From: BMS3ABIN03 sp964418885
Lineage (GTDB): Bacteria > Bacteroidota > Ignavibacteria > Ignavibacteriales > Ignavibacteriaceae
NCBI GenBank assembly: GCA_964418885.1
Contig: CAYQNW010000023.1
Location: forward strand, 1-45,627
Length of the DNA: 45,627 nucleotides
Direction: 5' to 3'
Part shown: one piece after another, positions 34,557 to 42,607 of the stretch
How positions within the stretch are numbered: position 1 is the stretch's first letter
How the letters are laid out: every line of letters starts with the position of its first letter
Notes under the pieces: generated by a model
What the model was told of the DNA's origin: nothing
Databases searched by the model: none
The model's input: only the letters and a program-made list of their open reading frames with translations
Translations under genes and position numbers: made by a program

Positions 34557-37163
34557 ATGAAAGTAAATGAGATAAAAGATATTTGTCTCAGTGGTTCAAA
34601 AATCTACTATAATTATTTAGCAAATAAAAAAAATGGTGGGGTTGAGGAAATTGACGTTTCAAAAATTGATCAGGTTAATACTGACACTTTCAAACTAAAA
34701 ATTACCAAAAAACTATTCGATGCTGAATCTATTTACTTCCGCTATACTGACAATGAGATTAAATTCTTTACCAGCGATGATATTAAGATAAAAGTATATG
34801 ATAACGATCAGAGAGTATTAGTTGTAAAAGTATCATCAAAGGTACTCCTCTTATTACAAAATAATAATCCAGATAAATGGAAATTAATTAAAGATCTCAA
34901 ATTTTTGGTGCAACGTGTAATTGATTGGTACATGTTGAATGGAGACCAATTAGTTTTCCACCCTGGACATATTTCCCATAATATTCAATTTGATGAAAAT
35001 GTATTTATACCTGAAAAAGGAAATCCTTCAGACGAACAGCGAAAGGCAATTGAGACTATCTTTGAATGCAACTTCAGCTATATCTGGGGAGCTCCAGGAA
35101 CAGGTAAAACAAGGTTCGTATTAAGTTATGCATTGCTTAATTATATCAAACAAAAGAAAAAGGTATTGATCCTCGCACCTACTAATGTTGCATTAGAGCA
35201 AATATTTAGCGGAGTAATTGAAATGACTGATGCTGCTGGAATTGATCGAAAACAACTCTTACGCTTGGGTTTTCCTTCAAAACCATTTGCAAATGATTTT
35301 GGTGAAATTTGTGAGCTTCAAGGCATAGAAAAAGAGCTCAAACTACTTAATGAACAAATCAAAATAATCTCATCTATACTTGGCATAGATACCGAAGAGG
35401 AAAAAGAAATTAAGTTAGCAATTCAACAGCTAGAAATGCTCAAAAAATTTAATCAAGAAAAAGATTATTACTTTAATGAAGAACATGATCAAAAAAAGAA
35501 ATTAAAAGAATCAGAGTCTATTCTCATCGATAATCAATATAGAATTAAAGCTCTACATCAGGAAAGAGAAATTATCCTCCACAAAAAAAATTCACTTATT
35601 GGTAAAGTTTTGGGTTTTCTTACTAAGAAAATCGATTACGATAATGAGCTAGATCTTTTAATAGAGAAAGAAAAAACTTTTGACAAGAAAATTAAAGATT
35701 TAGAAAATATTCGCAGTAGTCTGAAATTAAATATATCAAACCTATCCGAGAATTATAGCAAAAAGCAGGTAGAAGTTGATTCTCTCGCAAACAAAATCAA
35801 AAATCAATTTACCTTCTTAAAATTCCATTTCAAAAATATTGATATAGTCATTAAAGAATTAAATGAAACTATAAAATCTAAAAAAGAAGAAGCCGAAATA
35901 CTTCAATCGTTATCTCAAGAATATCAAAACCTAAACACTCAAGAGTTGAATAATCGATTAAAAATGCTTCAAACAGAAAGAGACCGACTATTAAAATATT
36001 CTCTTGAAGAAAGACTACAAAATGTAAATATAGTTGGGGCTACATTAGACACATATTTATATCGGTTTAAGCAACAACCGCTGACCGTCGATCATATTTT
36101 CATAGATGAGGCTGGATATGCTAGCATTGTGAAAACACTAACTGTTTTCACAAGTAAAACACCTATTACATTGCTTGGTGATCATAAACAGTTATTGCCC
36201 GTATGTGAGTTGTCGAAATTAAAAATTGAAGAGAATAAAAATTATATCGATGCATTCGTTTGGGATCAATCAGCGATCTATTTAGAGGAATTGTGGTCTA
36301 ATGAAAATAAACTTGATATACTTAATAAATACTTTAAATCCGAGACACCTTCTTTTGATAAATTAAGAAAATCAGCTTTAACTACTACTTACCGCTTCGG
36401 ACCGAACTTAACTAAAACATTAAGCCAGTATGTTTACACAGAAGATGGCTTTAGTTCATACAATAATGACAACACCGAAGTTATTATTTGTAAGGTTGCA
36501 AATCCCCTAAATTTACGAAACAAAGGTAGACTCAATGAAGCTGAGGCTCAATGTATTAAGGACTATGTTTATAAATATCATAGCAAAGATAAGGATTTTG
36601 CTATTTTAGCTCCCTACAATGATCAGATCAAAAGATTAAAGCAATTACTTCCGGATTTAAAAGATGAGGACCGAATTCTAACCGTGCACAAATCACAAGG
36701 TCGTGAATGGAATACTGTTATTTTTTCTGTTTGTGATATTGGGAATGGGAGAACACCTTTCTTTACCGACACAACTTTAGACATCTCGAACGGTTTAAAC
36801 AATGTAAATACTGCTGTGAGTAGAACAAGAAAAAAACTAGTCATATTTTGTTCCTACAATGACTGGGAATCAAAACAAGAACAATTGATTGCCGGTTTAT
36901 TAAAATCGGCAACTCATGTTATTTCCTATGATACGAGTTCTCTTGAATCTAATATTATAACTTCACATAACACTAAAAATAAAATTAATACAACCAATTC
37001 AAGACAAAACAATTCCTCAGTTATAAGAGGTAAAAATTATGTGCCTTCAAAACCTGATGAACAATGGGAAAGTAAGCTTCTATATTGGAGTAAAAAGAGA
37101 TTACCTGGATACAGATACTCTCGGAAGAAAGACGCTTGGTGGAAGAAAAAATCTGAAGAATAA
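34557..37163 (+). CDS. SF1 (Upf1-like / DNA2-NAM7) helicase with a long coiled-coil insertion
   Basis: An 868-residue ATP-driven nucleic-acid motor. Walker A GAPGTGKT 178-185; motif II FIDEAGYAS with D517-E518; motif III LLGDHKQLLPV near 541-551; motif IV region TTYRFGPN near 610; motif V VHKSQGREW near 709-717; motif VI NTAVSRTRKK near 749-758. Between motifs Ia and II, residues about 255-490 are charged and heptad-like, predicting a long coiled coil. A basic tail (PDEQWESKLLYWSKKRLPGYRYSRKK, split as PDEQWESKLLY and RLPGYRYSRKK) ends the protein. It seems a lone acquired gene: no partner, AT-richer than its metabolic neighbours. DNA versus RNA substrate and any defence role are unknown. Confidence 0.82.
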   Translation: MKVNEIKDICLSGSKIYYNYLANKKNGGVEEIDVSKIDQVNTDTFKLKITKKLFDAESIYFRYTDNEIKFFTSDDIKIKVYDNDQRVLVVKVSSKVLLLLQNNNPDKWKLIKDLKFLVQRVIDWYMLNGDQLVFHPGHISHNIQFDENVFIPEKGNPSDEQRKAIETIFECNFSYIWGAPGTGKTRFVLSYALLNYIKQKKKVLILAPTNVALEQIFSGVIEMTDAAGIDRKQLLRLGFPSKPFANDFGEICELQGIEKELKLLNEQIKIISSILGIDTEEEKEIKLAIQQLEMLKKFNQEKDYYFNEEHDQKKKLKESESILIDNQYRIKALHQEREIILHKKNSLIGKVLGFLTKKIDYDNELDLLIEKEKTFDKKIKDLENIRSSLKLNISNLSENYSKKQVEVDSLANKIKNQFTFLKFHFKNIDIVIKELNETIKSKKEEAEILQSLSQEYQNLNTQELNNRLKMLQTERDRLLKYSLEERLQNVNIVGATLDTYLYRFKQQPLTVDHIFIDEAGYASIVKTLTVFTSKTPITLLGDHKQLLPVCELSKLKIEENKNYIDAFVWDQSAIYLEELWSNENKLDILNKYFKSETPSFDKLRKSALTTTYRFGPNLTKTLSQYVYTEDGFSSYNNDNTEVIICKVANPLNLRNKGRLNEAEAQCIKDYVYKYHSKDKDFAILAPYNDQIKRLKQLLPDLKDEDRILTVHKSQGREWNTVIFSVCDIGNGRTPFFTDTTLDISNGLNNVNTAVSRTRKKLVIFCSYNDWESKQEQLIAGLLKSATHVISYDTSSLESNIITSHNTKNKINTTNSRQNNSSVIRGKNYVPSKPDEQWESKLLYWSKKRLPGYRYSRKKDAWWKKKSEE

Positions 37164-37258
37164 TTGATTACAATATTTAGAGCGGATATTTTTAAAGTAG
37201 CAAAAAAATAAAGTAATTGTTCTTATAATTGACAAATACTTTTCAATCACAAATTAAT

Positions 37259-37903
37259 ATGAAGTTATTATTCATTTTCTTTTTTATTGTTATTATAAAT
37301 CCAATCTTTCCTCAGCAAAGTAAGCTCTCCAAAGCAGTAAATCAGTTATCAGAATTTATAGCCTCAGATAATTTTATAGAATTAAAACAAACTAATAATG
37401 ATTTGACTTTAGTAGATTCGATTTACTTAAGAGCTGTTAATATTGCAGACGAAGATTATTCAGAAGCTTTGCTGGCAACAACATTCACAACAATCCCATA
37501 CAGGGAAGTTCCGATAGTCGTTCCGTTAATTAAATCGTTAATTTATTATCCTTTGGTTTCGGCAAACGATTCAACTTTCAAAAAGAAAAATCGCAACCTG
37601 CCGAGATACTTATTTCTCGATTCTCCTGATAATGATTATGGTGATCTTGATAAACTTGCGCATTTTTTCGGGAATGCATTCATTGGTTACTCGGAGAACA
37701 TCTTGGATTTATCTCATCTAATTGGTTATTTTGTAGAATCATTTGAGGAGGATTTTAAGGTAGACTCAAGAGTCGATTACCGTGACCTCGATGTTAATTC
37801 GTATGGTAATTATTTTGGTAAGCTTTTAGAAAGACATAATGAGCTTCTTCCTTCTCAGGTTATGTTAATTCGTTCACTCCGTTATTTTAATTTTGTGCAA
37901 TGA
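37259..37903 (+). CDS. Secreted hypothetical protein coupled to the NtrC-type regulator
   Basis: A 214-residue protein with a signal peptide (about residues 1-19, ending NPIFPQQ). I chose ATG at 37259; an earlier in-frame TTG would put extra polar residues before the signal peptide. The mature part has LPRYLFLDSPDNDYGDLDKLAHFFGNAFIGY (about 113-143; key residues DK-x-x-H) and VDYRDLDVNSYGNYFGKLL near residue 180. The DK-xx-H followed by D-x-N-xx-G order vaguely recalls DUF2279/YfiM-type envelope proteins, but I would not assign it. Its stop overlaps the start of the response regulator (ATGA), so translation is coupled. Function unknown. Confidence 0.65.
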   Translation: MKLLFIFFFIVIINPIFPQQSKLSKAVNQLSEFIASDNFIELKQTNNDLTLVDSIYLRAVNIADEDYSEALLATTFTTIPYREVPIVVPLIKSLIYYPLVSANDSTFKKKNRNLPRYLFLDSPDNDYGDLDKLAHFFGNAFIGYSENILDLSHLIGYFVESFEEDFKVDSRVDYRDLDVNSYGNYFGKLLERHNELLPSQVMLIRSLRYFNFVQ

Positions 37904-39255
37904 ACTCAATACTAATTATTGATGACGAAATACAGATTTGCGAAAGCATCAAAATGATCCTCGATTACGAAGGATATAAAGCTGTTTATGCTACCGACGC
38001 ACCTTCCGGGTTAATCAAACTTAACGAGGATTCCTTTACTGCTCTGCTGCTAGATATTCAGATGCCGGAAATGAACGGATTTGAAGCACTGAAAAAAGTA
38101 AAAGAATCAAAACCCGAACTATCTGTAATAATTATTTCAGCACACGGTAGTGTTGAGAACGCAATTAAAGCTACTAAGCTTGGTGCATTCGATTTTATAG
38201 AAAAACCAATCGACCGGGACAAGCTTCTGATCAGTGTAAGAAATGCAGTTGAGCAATCCAAATTATTAATCGAAAATAAAGAAATTAAAAAGAATTTGGG
38301 AGAGAACGGCGAGATACTCGGCGAAAGCAAAGCCATAAAAAATATTCTTGAGATGATCGATAAAGTCGCACCACTCGATACAAGAGTAATGATAACCGGG
38401 GAAAACGGAACTGGAAAAGAATTGGTAGCGAGAGCAATTCATAAAAACAGTCAACGCAAAAACAATCCCTTCGTAGAAGTCAATTGCGCAGCCATTCCCA
38501 ATGAACTAATTGAGTCGGAATTGTTTGGTCACGAAAAGGGATCATTCACTGGCGCAGTTCAGCAGCGCATCGGCAGGTTTGAATTAGCTGATAAAGGAAC
38601 TATCTTTTTAGATGAAATTGGCGATATGAGTCATCAGGCTCAGGCAAAAGTATTAAGAGCAATTGAAGACGGTAAAATTGAACGGGTTGGCGGCGGGAAA
38701 AAAATTGATGTCGATGTAAGAATTATTGCAGCTACAAATAAAAAGTTAGTTGAAGAAATTGCCAACGGAAATTTCAGGGAAGATCTTTTTCATAGGTTAA
38801 ATGTTATTCCGATAAATATTCCACCTTTAAGAGAACGACTTGAGGATATCCCCATTCTCATTAAACATTTTGCCAATGATATAACGAACAAACACAAAAA
38901 AGCTCCTGTTAATTTTTCTGTCGATGCAATTCAATTCTTAAAAGGATTAAGCTGGAGCGGAAATGTACGCGAGTTAAGAAACATCATCGAAAGAATAATT
39001 ATCATCGTTGATAAACGAGAAGTAAGTAGAAGCGATATTGAATTTCTTTCTGCGGCAGGACAGTCATCGATGGATGATATTATTGAAGACAGCAATTCAT
39101 TCCAGGATTTTAAAGAAAAAGCTGAACGTGCGTTTATCCTTAAGCAGTTGAAGATCAACAACTGGAATATCAGTAAAACGGCTGAAACACTTGATATCCA
39201 GCGCAGCCATCTGTACAATAAAATGAAGAAATACGGAATAGAAAAAGGAGAATAA
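37900..39255 (+). CDS. Sigma-54-dependent NtrC-family response regulator
   Basis: A 451-residue transcription activator. The receiver domain (1-120) has D8/D9, the phosphoacceptor D52 in LLDIQMPEMNG and K102 in EKP. The AAA+ domain has Walker A GENGTGKE 167-174, ELFGHEKGSFTGA with the sigma-54-contact loop GSFTGA at 214-219, and LDEIGDM. The C-terminal Fis-type helix-turn-helix reads NISKTAETLDIQRSHLYNKMKKYGI. No histidine kinase is adjacent, so its sensor is elsewhere. Its ATG overlaps the stop of the upstream secreted-protein gene, and a HIT gene starts 2 bp after it. Confidence 0.93.
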   Translation: MNSILIIDDEIQICESIKMILDYEGYKAVYATDAPSGLIKLNEDSFTALLLDIQMPEMNGFEALKKVKESKPELSVIIISAHGSVENAIKATKLGAFDFIEKPIDRDKLLISVRNAVEQSKLLIENKEIKKNLGENGEILGESKAIKNILEMIDKVAPLDTRVMITGENGTGKELVARAIHKNSQRKNNPFVEVNCAAIPNELIESELFGHEKGSFTGAVQQRIGRFELADKGTIFLDEIGDMSHQAQAKVLRAIEDGKIERVGGGKKIDVDVRIIAATNKKLVEEIANGNFREDLFHRLNVIPINIPPLRERLEDIPILIKHFANDITNKHKKAPVNFSVDAIQFLKGLSWSGNVRELRNIIERIIIIVDKREVSRSDIEFLSAAGQSSMDDIIEDSNSFQDFKEKAERAFILKQLKINNWNISKTAETLDIQRSHLYNKMKKYGIEKGE

Positions 39256-39257
39256 AA

Positions 39258-39602
39258 ATGAGTACGATCTTCTCCAGGATAATCAACAAGGAAATTCCCG
39301 CTGAAATAGTTTTTGAATCAGATACAATTCTTGCATTTAAAGATATTAATCCACAAGCACCGATTCATGTTTTAATTATTCCAAAGATTGAAATTCCAAA
39401 AGTAACAGACATCAGCGGAAAAGAGCATGCTTCTTTACTTGGTGAAATGATGGATGTAGCTAATAAAATAGCTAAAGAAATGGGAATCGCTGACGACGGA
39501 TTCAGGTTAGTATTCAATTGTGGTGATAATGGTGGGCAGGATGTTTATCACTTACACCTGCATTTGTTAGGTGGCAGAAAAATGAATTGGCCTCCGGGTT
39601 GA
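39258..39602 (+). CDS. HIT-family nucleotide hydrolase (HINT/PKCI type)
   Basis: A 114-residue homodimeric purine-nucleotide phosphoramidase-type protein. The histidine triad H98-x-H100-x-H102 is in YHLHLHLLGG, preceded by NCGDNGGQDV, the HINT hallmark. FSRIINKEIPAEIVFESD at the N-terminus and DINPQAPIHVLIIPK are typical. It begins 2 bp after the response-regulator stop, so is probably co-transcribed. Confidence 0.92.
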   Translation: MSTIFSRIINKEIPAEIVFESDTILAFKDINPQAPIHVLIIPKIEIPKVTDISGKEHASLLGEMMDVANKIAKEMGIADDGFRLVFNCGDNGGQDVYHLHLHLLGGRKMNWPPG

Positions 39603-39643
39603 AAATTCTTCTTTTTAATAATATTTTTTTTGATTATATGTCT

Positions 39644-39697
39644 TCCCGCAAAAGTGGGAATCTAATTTTTTAGTTGGAGATTCCCGTTTTCACAGGA
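39644..39697. repeat. Imperfect inverted repeat between convergent genes
   Basis: TCCCGCAAAAGTGGGAATCT at 39644-39663 and AGATTCCCGTTTTCACAGGA at 39678-39697 are inverted copies of about 20 bases, about four mismatches, with a T-rich loop. It closes the region between the HIT gene and the convergent dinB and may act as a bidirectional terminator. The arm sequence (GATTCCCG...GGAATGAC) resembles dispersed intergenic repeats common in bacterial genomes. Confidence 0.6.
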
Positions 39698-39738
39698 ATG
39701 ACACCCTGTTCCAGACCTTAAATCTGTCAAATAAAATT

Positions 39739-40926
39739 TTAAGCCTGAAAATAATTTGATTGTTTATCAGTTGTTGTTACCCGTTTCAATTCACCAATTA
39801 ATATTGAATCGTAGCCATACTTATAGCGGATCCTGTTCACAACTTTCAGCATCCTTCTCCTTTTTATTTCTGCCCATTCAAACAATTCTTCCTGCTCTGA
39901 GTAATTAGAAAAATTAGTTAGCCTGACCCCGATCAACCTTACAGAAATCCTTCGTGTATATGCTTTTGCAAGCATATCCCAGGCAACTTCAAATATTTCT
40001 TTATCATCATCGGTGGGTTTTATTGTTTTTGCTCTTGTTAAAGTTTTAAAGTCTGAATAACGAAGTTTTATACTTACTGTTGCAGCTTGCCAATCCATTT
40101 CTCTCAACTCGTGGCAGACTTTTCCAGTAAGATAAAATAGTTTTTCTTTTAAGAATTCTTTGCTCGTAACATCTGCAAAAGTTCTTTCGTGCGAAATACT
40201 TTTCTGTTCCCATTGAATTGTTAAATATTCACTCCCTTTACCGCAAGCTTTTCTATAAAGATCGATTCCATATTTACCGTATGCAGCAGCAAAATAATCC
40301 TGTGGAAGTTTTGTGATATCACCGATTTTAAAAATTCCTTTTGAATTAAGATCTTTCAACGTGACTTTTCCAACGCCGGGGATTGTTTCAACCGGCATCG
40401 GCGCAAGAAATTCTTTTTCCATTTCTGGAATGATATAAGTTACCCCGCAGGGCTTCATACAGTCTGAGCCAATCTTCGCAATTGTCTTGTTGCTTCCTAT
40501 TCCTATTGAGCAAGGAAGAGAAAGTTTCTGCCGGATTTCCCTTTGCAGGAAAGAAGCAAATGCAAACAGTGAGCCGTAAACATTTCTGCAGCCGGTAAAA
40601 TCCATATAAAACTCATCAATGGAAGCTTGTTCAACTACAGGAGCGTACTGCTCGAGAATTCTTTTCACTGCTTTTGAAAAACGTGAATACTCACCATGAC
40701 TGCCGTGAATATAAATTCCATGCGGACAAAGCTTGTAAGCAGTTCTTATCGGCATTGCGGAATGCAAACCAAATGCACGTGCTTCGTAAGAACAGGCAGC
40801 CACAACTCCCCTTCCGTATTTCGGGTTACCGCCAACAATAACCGGTTTACCTCTTAGTGAAGGATCGAGTATTCGTTCTACTTCAACAAAAAATGCATCG
40901 AGGTCCAAATGAAAAATTGTACGCAT
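39739..40926 (-). CDS. dinB: DNA polymerase IV (Y-family translesion polymerase)
   Basis: A 395-residue error-prone polymerase for lesion bypass. Catalytic residues: D8 in FHLDLDAFF and D104-E105 in ASIDEFYMDFTG; the steric gate is F13. YSYEARAFGLHSAMP-type sequence (CSYEARAFG here) binds nucleotide, and IPGVGKVTLKDL is the thumb helix-hairpin. The C-terminal QSNYFQA may be a beta-clamp-binding peptide (Q-xx-aromatic-F). It lies 20 bp downstream of the DUF72 gene and near DnaE pieces, suggesting a mutagenic-repair neighbourhood. Confidence 0.94.
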   Translation of the reverse strand: MRTIFHLDLDAFFVEVERILDPSLRGKPVIVGGNPKYGRGVVAACSYEARAFGLHSAMPIRTAYKLCPHGIYIHGSHGEYSRFSKAVKRILEQYAPVVEQASIDEFYMDFTGCRNVYGSLFAFASFLQREIRQKLSLPCSIGIGSNKTIAKIGSDCMKPCGVTYIIPEMEKEFLAPMPVETIPGVGKVTLKDLNSKGIFKIGDITKLPQDYFAAAYGKYGIDLYRKACGKGSEYLTIQWEQKSISHERTFADVTSKEFLKEKLFYLTGKVCHELREMDWQAATVSIKLRYSDFKTLTRAKTIKPTDDDKEIFEVAWDMLAKAYTRRISVRLIGVRLTNFSNYSEQEELFEWAEIKRRRMLKVVNRIRYKYGYDSILIGELKRVTTTDKQSNYFQA

Positions 40927-40946
40927 AAAAAATTATAATTTTATTT

Positions 40947-41834
40947 TCAATTAACACTGAATATCTCTTCTAATCTCTTATATGCTTTAACAATAGTTTT
41001 TGGCATTTCAACTTTAATTCTTTCTTCCAGAAGATGAATTAACTCAAACGCATTTGCAACTGCATCTCCTTGTGGATGATTATTCATTATAACGTGAACT
41101 TCTTTTACTTTCGATTGCACAGATTTTATTACCTGCTCAATTTCAACAAGCTCTCCCGGTGAATACAAATATTTGTAACGTTGATTCTGTTCTTCATAAC
41201 TCTGCTTTTTACCAAAATTATTAATAGAATTCTTCCACTCTCCTTCATTTCTTCCGTGAAACCGGATGTATGCTTTATCATTTGTTATGATTGGCTCAAA
41301 AGGAATTGCCTGCCCGATTTGCGGCTGATCAATTGTGCAGAATGTGAGATTGTTTTCTTTAAAGAATTTAAAGGCTTCTTTGTTTTGCCAGGATGAATGT
41401 CTGACCTCAACAAAAAGATTATAGTTCTGGAATATGTCTTTCAATTCACTTATAAATTGAGTTGCAGAGTTATTATAAGCAAATGAATAAGGAAATTGAA
41501 TGAGCAATCCTCCTAACCGTTCTTCGTTTTTTAAAATTTCAAGATTGTACCTTATGGCTTTTATATTTTGTTCATCATACTTTCGTTTGTGAGTAAAATC
41601 CTGGTGAAGTTTCACATTAAAAATAAATTCGTCGGAGTCTTCCACTTTTCTCACCCAGCTTTCAAACACTCTTGGACTCAAGTAAGTATAGTAAGTCGAG
41701 TTTACCTCAACACAATTAAAATAATGTGAATAAAACTGCAGCCAGTCAAATGAGCCTGACTGTTTTTTCGGATAAAAGTTCGGAACCCAGTCTTTATAAG
41801 ACCAGCCAGCTGTACCTATGTAGAATTTTGGCAT
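40947..41834 (-). CDS. DUF72 family protein (TIM-barrel)
   Basis: A 295-residue cytosolic protein. YIGTAGWSYKDWVPNFYPKK (residues 5-24) and FNCVEVNSTYY (about 43-53) are the conserved DUF72 blocks, followed by FNVKLHQDFTHKRK and FVEVRHSSW. The fold is a TIM barrel resembling xylose isomerase/endonuclease IV, and it has been linked by context to DNA repair, but no activity is established. It is co-directional with dinB (20 bp apart), consistent with a repair role. The toxin-antitoxin operon diverges from its start. Confidence 0.88.
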   Translation of the reverse strand: MPKFYIGTAGWSYKDWVPNFYPKKQSGSFDWLQFYSHYFNCVEVNSTYYTYLSPRVFESWVRKVEDSDEFIFNVKLHQDFTHKRKYDEQNIKAIRYNLEILKNEERLGGLLIQFPYSFAYNNSATQFISELKDIFQNYNLFVEVRHSSWQNKEAFKFFKENNLTFCTIDQPQIGQAIPFEPIITNDKAYIRFHGRNEGEWKNSINNFGKKQSYEEQNQRYKYLYSPGELVEIEQVIKSVQSKVKEVHVIMNNHPQGDAVANAFELIHLLEERIKVEMPKTIVKAYKRLEEIFSVN

Positions 41835-41854
41835 AATTTGTATAAAAATTTTTA

Positions 41855-41885
41855 TTGAAGCTTAATAGCATATATGCTATATTTG
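41855..41885 (+). promoter_or_regulatory. Bacteroidota-type promoter of the toxin-antitoxin operon (TTG-N20-TAnnTTTG)
   Basis: TTG at 41855-41857, 20 bases, then TATATTTG at 41878-41885, the same spacing as at 11049-11079. The inferred start point falls at or a few bases after the toxin ATG at 41889, implying a leaderless or near-leaderless message; no Shine-Dalgarno is present. The element overlaps the operator palindrome. Confidence 0.5.
41865..41880. promoter_or_regulatory. Perfect 16-bp palindromic operator ATAGCATATATGCTAT
   Basis: The 16 bases at 41865-41880 are their own reverse complement. They sit 8 bp before the toxin start and overlap the -7 promoter element. Xre-type antitoxins commonly bind such sites to repress their own operon, so this is most likely the binding site of the antitoxin encoded at 42223. 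Confidence 0.7.
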
Positions 41886-41888
41886 TTT

Positions 41889-42230
41889 ATGAAATTTGAG
41901 ATTGTTTTCTTTAAAACCGGGACTAAAAATCCCATAATGGACTTTATATTATCACTTGATGAAGAACTGCAGCTTGACACTTTTGCTTTATTCAAAAGAC
42001 TTGAAGAAAATCCCTTTTCACTGGGATCATTATCAAAGAAAATAACCGGAGTTAAAAATTTATTCGAATTAAGAATTAAAGGTAAAAACATAATCGTCAG
42101 ATTTTTTTATTGTTACAGAAAAAATAAAATCATAATTGTACTTCATGGGTTCGTTAAAAAATCTCAGAAAACTCCTGCTAAAGAATTACAGTTAGCAATC
42201 AAAAGAAAAAAGGAAATTGAAAATGAATGA
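41889..42230 (+). CDS. HigB/RelE-superfamily toxin
   Basis: A 113-residue type II toxin, predicted to cleave mRNA at the ribosome. MKFEIVFFKTGTKNPIMDFILSL at the start, LGSLSKKITGVKNLFELRIKGKNIIVRFFY in the middle (split as GVKNLFELRI and NIIVRFFY) and ILHGF-like IIIVLHGFVKKSQKTPAKEL at the end match the phage-Gp49/HigB branch of the RelE/ParE fold. The conserved basic residues R of ELR and K of KKSQKTP are kept. ATG at 41889 is preferred over one at 41874, which lies inside the operator palindrome. It overlaps the antitoxin gene by 8 bases. Confidence 0.88.
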   Translation: MKFEIVFFKTGTKNPIMDFILSLDEELQLDTFALFKRLEENPFSLGSLSKKITGVKNLFELRIKGKNIIVRFFYCYRKNKIIIVLHGFVKKSQKTPAKELQLAIKRKKEIENE

Positions 42231-42501
42231 TTTAACCAAACTCGAAAAGAAATTAAGAACAAGAATAGAAAACTTCGATGAAAAGTATGCCGCTGCAAAA
42301 ACAAGGCTGCAACTGGCAATACAGATCGCTGAAGAACGTGAAAAAGCCGGGATAACTCAAAAAGAATTTGCCCAGCGATTGCACACAACACAATCTGTAA
42401 TTTCAAGAATAGAAAGCGGCAAGCAAAACATCTCCCTAGATATGCTCCAAAAAATTGCAGATGCATTGGGTAAAAGTAATGTTGTGATTTCATTCAGATA
42501 A
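42223..42501 (+). CDS. Xre-family antitoxin (HigA-type)
   Basis: A 92-residue DNA-binding antitoxin. A charged helical N-terminus (residues about 1-35, KLEKKLRTRIENFDEKYAAAK) precedes a Cro/C1-type helix-turn-helix: AGITQKEFAQRLHTTQSVISRIESGKQNISLDMLQKIADALG (split as ITQKEFAQRL, TTQSVISRIESGK and MLQKIADALG). The ATG at 42223 follows AAAGGAAATTGAA. The order toxin-first, antitoxin-second is characteristic of HigBA. It should neutralise the toxin and bind the palindrome at 41865-41880. Confidence 0.88.
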   Translation: MNDLTKLEKKLRTRIENFDEKYAAAKTRLQLAIQIAEEREKAGITQKEFAQRLHTTQSVISRIESGKQNISLDMLQKIADALGKSNVVISFR

Positions 42502-42607
42502 CTTTTAAATGACAATAAAATATTTTCCCACGAACATAAAAACTTGATATTCTTTAATTGTCTTCTAAATACATTAAGTTAACAAAAGTGTTAATTATCT
42601 GTATTTA

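Noticed and set aside
34498..37258. A full defence island around the helicase
   Set aside because: Flanking genes are metabolic and regulatory; no nuclease, methylase, integrase or second effector accompanies it.
42502..42607. A terminator between the antitoxin gene and the polymerase piece
   Set aside because: Only a 6-bp AT stem (TTAACA/TGTTAA at 42579-42594) without a T-run was found.
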